Assembly: GCA_036677685.1 (NCBI GenBank) | Contig: JAVBWA010000024.1 | Span: forward strand, 88,598 to 152,597 | Source: JAQUBU01 sp036677685 | GTDB lineage: Bacteria; Bacillota; Syntrophomonadia; Syntrophomonadales; Syntrophomonadaceae | Direction of reading: 5' to 3' | DNA length: 64,000 nt | Shown here: piece after piece, positions 59,230 to 64,000 of the stretch | Position numbering within the stretch: the first letter of the stretch is position 1 | Layout of the letters: each line of letters opens with the position of its first letter | The notes under the pieces: model-generated | What the model saw: only the letters and a program-made list of their open reading frames with translations | Told to the model about the DNA's origin: nothing | Database searches by the model: none | Translations under genes and position numbers: made by a program

Positions 59230-60441
59230 TTATATGTCTCTAGTCCACAGAGAACACATAGCCGGTCCACCGCCAACGCAAAGGGAGGCTCCACCGACGG
59301 TCTTGCCCTGTTTTTCAAGTTCATAGTACAATGAAACAACAATTCTCAGAGCGGTACATCCTACCGGATGGCCCAGACCGATGCCGGAACCGTTGACATT
59401 AATTTTGCTGGTATCCCATTCGATGCCGAAATCTTCTTTAAGCATTCTGCCTACACCGAGAACCTGGGGTGCAAAAGCTTCATTGATTTCCCAGTATTCA
59501 ACATCCTCAAATTTCATGTCTGCTTCTTTCAAGCATTTGGGAATAGCCACTGCCGGACCCAGACCCATTACTTTGGGATCTACGCCTTCAGCACAGATGT
59601 TTATCAGTTTCATGAGCGGTTTCAAACCGAGTTCCAGGGCCTTTTTCTTGGACATGATGATTACTGCCGCAGCGGCATCATTGAGACCGGAAGCATTGGC
59701 AGCGGTAACCACTCCGCCCTTTCTGAAAGCGGTGGGCAGTTTGCCCATTGCTTCAAGGTTGGCATCGGGAATCATATGCTCATCTTTGGAAAAGAATTTG
59801 GACCCCTTCTTGCTCTTGAGTTCTACCGGAACTATCTCCCGTTCAAAAGTTCCATCCTGGTTGGCCCGGGTAGCTTTCTGATGACTGGCGAGGGCCAATT
59901 GGTCGCATTCTTCGCGGGTAATTCCGTATTTTTCAGCGATATTTTCAGCGGTTACACCCATGTGGCCGGGAACCAGTCGATCCACCAGGCCATCGTGGAG
60001 CATGGAGTCTTCGATTTGACCCGGTCCCATCCGGTAGCCCATGCGAGCTTTGGGGATCATGTAAGGTGCATTGGTCATGCTTTCCACACCTACTACCAGA
60101 CCGATTTCGGTTTTGCCCAGTTGTATATGGTTAATGGCAATATCCAGAGCCCGCATACCGGAAGCACAGTTCTGGTTTACGTTGCAGGCATTGCTTCTGA
60201 ACGGCAGCCCGGCAGCCATGGCTACCTGACGGGCTGGCAGGGAACCCTGCATATGGGGAAAAACTTCACCCATTACGATTTCATCAATAATATCCGGTTG
60301 GATGCCAGCTCTGGTTATAGCTTCTTTAGCCACGATAATACCTAGATCCAAAGCTTGTACATCCTTCAAGCTGCCTATAAACTTGCCAATTGGCGTTCTG
60401 CACGCGCTTACAATAACTACATCCTGTATTTCTTTCATCAT
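59230..60441 (-). CDS. thlA: Acetyl-CoA C-acetyltransferase (thiolase), copy 2
   Basis: A 403-residue thiolase similar to copy 1 (KEIQDVVIVSACRTPIGKF; active Cys in NQNCASGMRALDIA; NVNGSGIGLGHPVG; C-terminal CVGGGPAMCSL). It is the first gene of the second thiolase-CoA-transferase pair. ATG 60441 follows AGGGGG. A sigma-54 promoter lies about 300 bases upstream on the same strand. The copies have diverged enough to suggest different substrate lengths or different expression. Confidence 0.92.
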   Translation of the reverse strand: MMKEIQDVVIVSACRTPIGKFIGSLKDVQALDLGIIVAKEAITRAGIQPDIIDEIVMGEVFPHMQGSLPARQVAMAAGLPFRSNACNVNQNCASGMRALDIAINHIQLGKTEIGLVVGVESMTNAPYMIPKARMGYRMGPGQIEDSMLHDGLVDRLVPGHMGVTAENIAEKYGITREECDQLALASHQKATRANQDGTFEREIVPVELKSKKGSKFFSKDEHMIPDANLEAMGKLPTAFRKGGVVTAANASGLNDAAAAVIIMSKKKALELGLKPLMKLINICAEGVDPKVMGLGPAVAIPKCLKEADMKFEDVEYWEINEAFAPQVLGVGRMLKEDFGIEWDTSKINVNGSGIGLGHPVGCTALRIVVSLYYELEKQGKTVGGASLCVGGGPAMCSLWTRDI

Positions 60442-60736
60442 TTTTTATAACCCCCTATATTTCTTTTTATAAATTTACCCGGCAAAACGATTGATGCTTT
60501 TGCCAGGCAGGCTGTGGTTAAAAATAACCGCAACCATTCGCGGCTTCATCTAACTGCCGCCATTGCTTAAATAACTGTTTTTATTCTTTATACAGCTATT
60601 AAGCAGACCCCCTTAGTCATTTAACTATTCCATAAATGAAATCAGTTACGAACTTAATTTTTCACCTCCTTATATCAGTAAAATGATTTAAATTTTCTGC
60701 AGCTAGCAGTGCATTTGTCAGGCTTCATTTAATAAA

Positions 60737-60752
60737 GCAAAATTGATGCCAA
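60737..60752 (-). promoter_or_regulatory. Sigma-54 promoter of the second thiolase operon
   Basis: On the minus strand TTGGCATCAATTTTGC has GG and GC ten bases apart and closely resembles the promoter at 14549. The transcript should start near 60725, leaving a leader of about 285 bases. No sigma-54 activator gene lies beside it. Confidence 0.78.
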
Positions 60753-61426
60753 GCCTCACTAGAAATATGATATGTGCCCAAAAACTGCAGCAATTCGGCT
60801 ATCATACTCAATCCTGAGGCAAGCTGAAGGTTTATTATAATTTCTAAAGTATATCAAAATAGTATAATCCTTTAACGTTCGTATTTGTTAGGTTGAGGAA
60901 TTATCAGGGTTGGCGGCGATTCCTAAAATAAGATAGTTGCCGGATGTATAAAGCGGGCAATCAAATATTACACATAAAGGATTCGGCTCAGTGTTGAAAA
61001 ATGCGTGGCAGAGGCGAAGTGTACTTTGGAGCACGGGAAGTTTGTTGTGAAACTGGTATATCAAAATAGGAGACCAGACAAGCTGGCGGCCAAAGAATTA
61101 ATTGTTGTAGGAACAATGATTAATTCCATATTAATTAGGATATGAACAAAAAATGAGACATTAGTCCTGCAGGGGAGGTGGGAAATACGTCGAATTGTGT
61201 TGGGAAACAATGTTAAATAAGGGATTAACGCACCTTGATCGGGGGCAACTGGTAAGGTAGACAGAAAGGGGGTTAAATAGATAATGATTTACAGCCAGTT
61301 TGCAGAAACCTTTGCCCGGTGCGTGAGATAAAAGACTCTGATTAAGCAAGGTTTAAAAGTATTGTGGGGTTACAAATTTAGTTCTAAATAATTAGAGAGA
61401 GAACGAATATAAGGGGTGGTTGATTT
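60753..61426. other. Long intergenic region upstream of cheY and the thiolase operon
   Basis: About 670 bases without a supported ORF. It probably holds activator sites for the sigma-54 promoter at 60737 and the promoter of the cheY-cheA pair. No convincing palindrome or RNA was recognised. Confidence 0.4.
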
Positions 61427-61780
61427 GTGAAAAACGTCTTGATTGTCGATGACGCTATGTTTATGCGGCATACTCTAAGGCAAATGTTGGAGAACAATAA
61501 TTACAATGTTGTTGGTGAAGCTGACAATGGAATGAACGCACTAATAAAATACAAAGAACTTGAACCGGATATTGTGACTATGGATATAACGATGCCGGAA
61601 ATTGACGGCATTGAAGCGGTTCGACTAATCAAAAAGGTTAACCCTAATGCAAAAATAGTTATGATGTCCGCCATGGGACAGGAGAGTATGGTCAGGGATG
61701 CTATTGTTGCCGGAGCTCAGGGGTTTTTAGTGAAGCCTTTTAAGGAAGACGATGTAATCAAAGCCCTGGGCAGGTTGTAA
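61427..61780 (+). CDS. cheY: CheY-like response regulator
   Basis: A 117-residue single receiver domain: acidic pocket VDDAMFMR, phospho-acceptor Asp in DIVTMDITMPEIDG (about residue 53), Thr/Ser switch in VMMSAMGQ and Lys in LVKPFKE. It would receive phosphate from the CheA encoded next and act on the flagellar motor or another output. GTG 61427 follows AAGGGGTGG. It precedes cheA by 69 bases. Confidence 0.88.
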   Translation: MKNVLIVDDAMFMRHTLRQMLENNNYNVVGEADNGMNALIKYKELEPDIVTMDITMPEIDGIEAVRLIKKVNPNAKIVMMSAMGQESMVRDAIVAGAQGFLVKPFKEDDVIKALGRL

Positions 61781-61849
61781 TAGAAGCCGTGATTCCAGCA
61801 GGTTAAGACTTTCTTGAGTAGTAATTCCATGCCAAGGAGGTGTTATGAC

Positions 61850-63916
61850 TTGGAAAAATCCATATCTCGAGAACCCATGCTGGATATGTTTATTTTTGAA
61901 ACCCTCCAATTAATTGAACAGTTGGAGCAGAATGTTCTATCATGTGAGACCAATAATCAACTTACTAATGAATCGATTAACGAAATATTCAGGATAATGC
62001 ATACCATAAAGGGCTCGGCGGCTATGATGATGTTTGACAATATAGCCGGGTTGACACATTCGGTGGAAGACTTGTTCTATTTTCTGCGTGAGGACAAGCA
62101 GCAGGATATCGATTACTCAATAGTCTTCGATATTATGCTGGAAAGCATTGATTTTATCAAAAGAATAATCGGCAAGCTGGAAAATGGTCAAGAAGCCAAT
62201 GAGAATACTTATGAGTTAACAGAAAAAATCAAGGCGTATCTGCTATTGCTGAAAGGCAGAAGTCCGGATAACACAGCAGACAGTTCAAATACCATGAATT
62301 TTGACAGCGAACCGCAGTTTTATATAAGTGCGGTAAAAGCATCGGGTGCGGGCAAACAAAGCAGTTTCCATGCGGTTTTGTTCTTTGAACCCGGATGTGC
62401 CATGGAGAATCTTCGAGCTTTCAACATTGTTCATAAACTCAATGAACTGGCTGAGGACATAGAATATTATCCTGCAGATATAATCGAGAATGACGGCAGT
62501 ATTGAAGAAATCAAAAGTAAAGGTTTCGCCATAAGCTTCCGAACTGATCATAGCTCGGAAGAAATGGAAAGCTTTTTTCTTAATACTGATTTAGTACAGT
62601 ATGTTGAATTAAATGAAATCGATGAAAGCGCAGAGCATTATCTACCCTCAAATCCTACAGTCTTCAAGCAAATCATTTTAGAAGATATTATAGAAGAACC
62701 GCAACCGAAAGCAGCAGATAAAGCTCCTCCCGAGAACAGTAAATTATCTGAAGCCCGCCAAAGCATCATCAGTGTAAATGTAAATAAACTGGATCAGCTT
62801 ATGGATCTGGTCGGCGAACTGGTTATCAGCGAAGCCATGGTTACGCTGAATCCGGATCTGAACGAAATTGTTAATTTGGATGCTTTCCATAAAGCAGCCC
62901 GGCAGCATCGGAAAATAATCAACGAACTTCAGGATGTGGTCATGTCTGTTCGAATGGTGCCGCTTACTATTACCTTCCAAAAGATGCGCAGGTTGGTCCG
63001 GGATATGAGCAAGAAGCTCAACAAGGAAGTTGAATTGGAAGTAGTCGGGGAGGAAACCGAAGTAGACAAGAACATTATTGAACACCTGTCTGACCCGCTG
63101 ATGCATTTAATCAGGAACGCGATTGATCACGGCATCGAAAGCCGGGAAGAGCGGCTTGCCAAAGGCAAAGCGGAGGCCGGAAGAATCAGGCTGGAGGCCA
63201 AAAATGAAGGCGGGGATGTGTGGATCAGTGTCAAGGATGATGGAGCAGGGCTTAATAGAGACAAGATACTGGAACGGGTCCGTGAGATGGGACTTCTCAA
63301 CAAGCCCGAGCTTGATATGAGTGATCGGGAAATTTTTACCCATATTCTCCTGCCCGGTTTTTCCACCCGGGATGAAGTCAGTGAGTTCTCGGGACGCGGC
63401 GTGGGAATGGATGTAGTCTTGCAAAATATTGAATCAGTGGGGGGCAAGGTCCTGGTAGATAGTGTGGCAGGCAACGGCACCACCACTACCTTAAAAATAC
63501 CCCTGACCCTGGCCATTATAGATGGAATGGGAATAAGGGTTGGTGAAACGGTGTTTATTATACCAATTAAATCAATTCGCGAGTCCTTCCGGGCTAAAGA
63601 AGAAGAACTGATCTATGATCCGGACGGCAACGAAATGATTATGGTCCGGGGTGAATGCCTGCCGCTGCTGAAACTTCATGAGCGATATCTGATCTCCAAC
63701 CATATCAAAAAGGTGCAGGATGGAATCATCGTCATCGTCGAAAACGATTCCCGGCAAATCTGCCTTTTTGCCGATGCTTTGCTGGGTGAACAACAAGTAG
63801 TGGTCAAGGCTTTACCCCGGTATTTGAAGAAAATTGAAGGCATAAGCGGTTGTACGCTGTTAGGTAATGGTAGAGCCAGTTTAATCCTGGATGTTGCAGG
63901 ATTAATAAATCACTGA
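61850..63916 (+). CDS. cheA: Chemotaxis histidine kinase CheA
   Basis: A 688-residue CheA. Its N-terminal HPt domain has the phosphorylated His in RIMHTIKGSAAMM (about residue 48), followed by a variable P2-like region, P3 dimerisation (VNKLDQLMDLVGELVISEAM), the P4 ATPase (HLIRNAIDHGIES; GRGVGMDVV) and a C-terminal P5 CheW-like domain. It transfers phosphate to the CheY just upstream. TTG 61850 is the likely start, nine bases after AAGGAGG; longer in-frame sequence to 61814 is upstream of that site. No receptor or CheW gene is visible before the window ends. Confidence 0.88.
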   Translation: MEKSISREPMLDMFIFETLQLIEQLEQNVLSCETNNQLTNESINEIFRIMHTIKGSAAMMMFDNIAGLTHSVEDLFYFLREDKQQDIDYSIVFDIMLESIDFIKRIIGKLENGQEANENTYELTEKIKAYLLLLKGRSPDNTADSSNTMNFDSEPQFYISAVKASGAGKQSSFHAVLFFEPGCAMENLRAFNIVHKLNELAEDIEYYPADIIENDGSIEEIKSKGFAISFRTDHSSEEMESFFLNTDLVQYVELNEIDESAEHYLPSNPTVFKQIILEDIIEEPQPKAADKAPPENSKLSEARQSIISVNVNKLDQLMDLVGELVISEAMVTLNPDLNEIVNLDAFHKAARQHRKIINELQDVVMSVRMVPLTITFQKMRRLVRDMSKKLNKEVELEVVGEETEVDKNIIEHLSDPLMHLIRNAIDHGIESREERLAKGKAEAGRIRLEAKNEGGDVWISVKDDGAGLNRDKILERVREMGLLNKPELDMSDREIFTHILLPGFSTRDEVSEFSGRGVGMDVVLQNIESVGGKVLVDSVAGNGTTTTLKIPLTLAIIDGMGIRVGETVFIIPIKSIRESFRAKEEELIYDPDGNEMIMVRGECLPLLKLHERYLISNHIKKVQDGIIVIVENDSRQICLFADALLGEQQVVVKALPRYLKKIEGISGCTLLGNGRASLILDVAGLINH

Positions 63917-63937
63917 TATTCGGGAAGCGGGGGGACG

Positions 63938-64000
63938 TTCTTTTTGCTTCCTTAAAAGAGACAAATAAAAAAAGCCGAGCACAAAAGGAAGCAAAAAGAA
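63938..64000. repeat. Inverted repeat at the right edge (REP-like)
   Basis: TTCTTTTTGCTTCCTT (63938-63953) and its exact reverse complement (63985-64000) flank 31 bases, just after GGGGGACG, a variant of the REP-like word seen elsewhere. The element continues past the window, so its full length is unknown. Confidence 0.5.

Noticed and set aside
59368..60345. 325-codon open frame on the plus strand
   Set aside because: It is antisense to thiolase copy 2, has no recognisable motif or ribosome-binding site, and arises from the codon bias of the real gene.
1..64000. CRISPR arrays, tRNA and rRNA genes
   Set aside because: No regularly spaced direct repeats, no tRNA-like cloverleaf with CCA-type ends and no rRNA signature segments were noticed by reading; a dedicated scan was not possible.

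Overview
The window looks like a chromosome segment of an anaerobic, spore-forming Clostridia-type bacterium. The gene content fits a butyrate-oxidising syntroph of the Syntrophomonas group: two sets of reversible beta-oxidation genes (3-hydroxybutyryl-CoA dehydrogenase, thiolases, CoA-transferases), ferredoxin-dependent oxidoreductases, a NuoE/NuoF flavin module, a folate-pathway MetF-type reductase, the sporulation pair ytrH-ytrI and sigma-54 regulation. The taxon is inferred from gene content; no rRNA or tRNA gene was seen.

Layout. (1) 1-5.5 kb is an AT-rich accessory stretch: small regulators, the remnant of a REP-associated (IS200-like) transposase, a retron (RT, small membrane protein and candidate msr-msd RNA, minus strand), and an HTH / ImmA-IrrE peptidase / PIN-like trio. 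(2) 5.6-10.9 kb: an isoleucine-type T-box leader drives a four-subunit 2-oxoacid:ferredoxin oxidoreductase, followed by a CbiT-like gene and a DUF4825-like gene. (3) 11-18.6 kb: cysteine synthase, a PAS sigma-54 activator, then hbd-thl-ctf behind a sigma-54 promoter. (4) 18.8-26.4 kb: MarR regulator, ytrHI, the cbiM-cbiQ-cbiO cobalt/nickel transporter behind an attenuated leader, and small membrane proteins. (5) 26.6-31 kb: a minus-strand envelope group (deacetylase, MFS, UgtP-like glycosyltransferase, PLC-like protein). (6) 31.3-36.2 kb: a second sigma-54 activator, a sigma-54-type aldehyde dehydrogenase promoter and gene, and NAD kinase. (7) 36.3-41.9 kb: NuoE, NuoF and a 1097-residue NuoG/GltD-like fusion. 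(8) 42-53 kb: ABM protein, MetF-type reductase, XRE-methyltransferase fusion, tandem nitrilase, superoxide dismutase, two membrane proteins, an HD-domain protein and an AlkD-like protein. (9) 53.2-57.6 kb: two paralogous DUF2294(MpsC-like)-alcohol dehydrogenase cassettes. (10) 57.7-60.8 kb: a second thiolase-CoA-transferase operon (minus) with its own sigma-54 promoter. (11) 61.4-64 kb: CheY and CheA.

The strongest candidate for something undescribed is a short structured RNA motif found seven times (42.5, 53.3 minus, 53.5, 54.1, 55.55, 55.7 and 56.3 kb). It has an outer helix whose 3' strand (ACCA) is also the start of an intrinsic terminator (ACCAATATT...AATATTGGT-T-run), a second helix that covaries (GAG/CTC, GAAG/CTTC, CAGAG/CTCTG), and conserved GAAAC and GGCTC segments. 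One or two copies precede each of the four cassette genes, one precedes an ABM-family monooxygenase gene, and one lies on the minus strand without a gene. This is the layout of a transcription-terminating riboswitch, and I cannot match it to a class I know.

A second theme is carbon-flow control: three near-consensus sigma-54 promoters (hbd operon, aldehyde dehydrogenase, second thiolase operon) and two sigma-54 activators. The two CoA-transferase genes also share a conserved 3' untranslated region.
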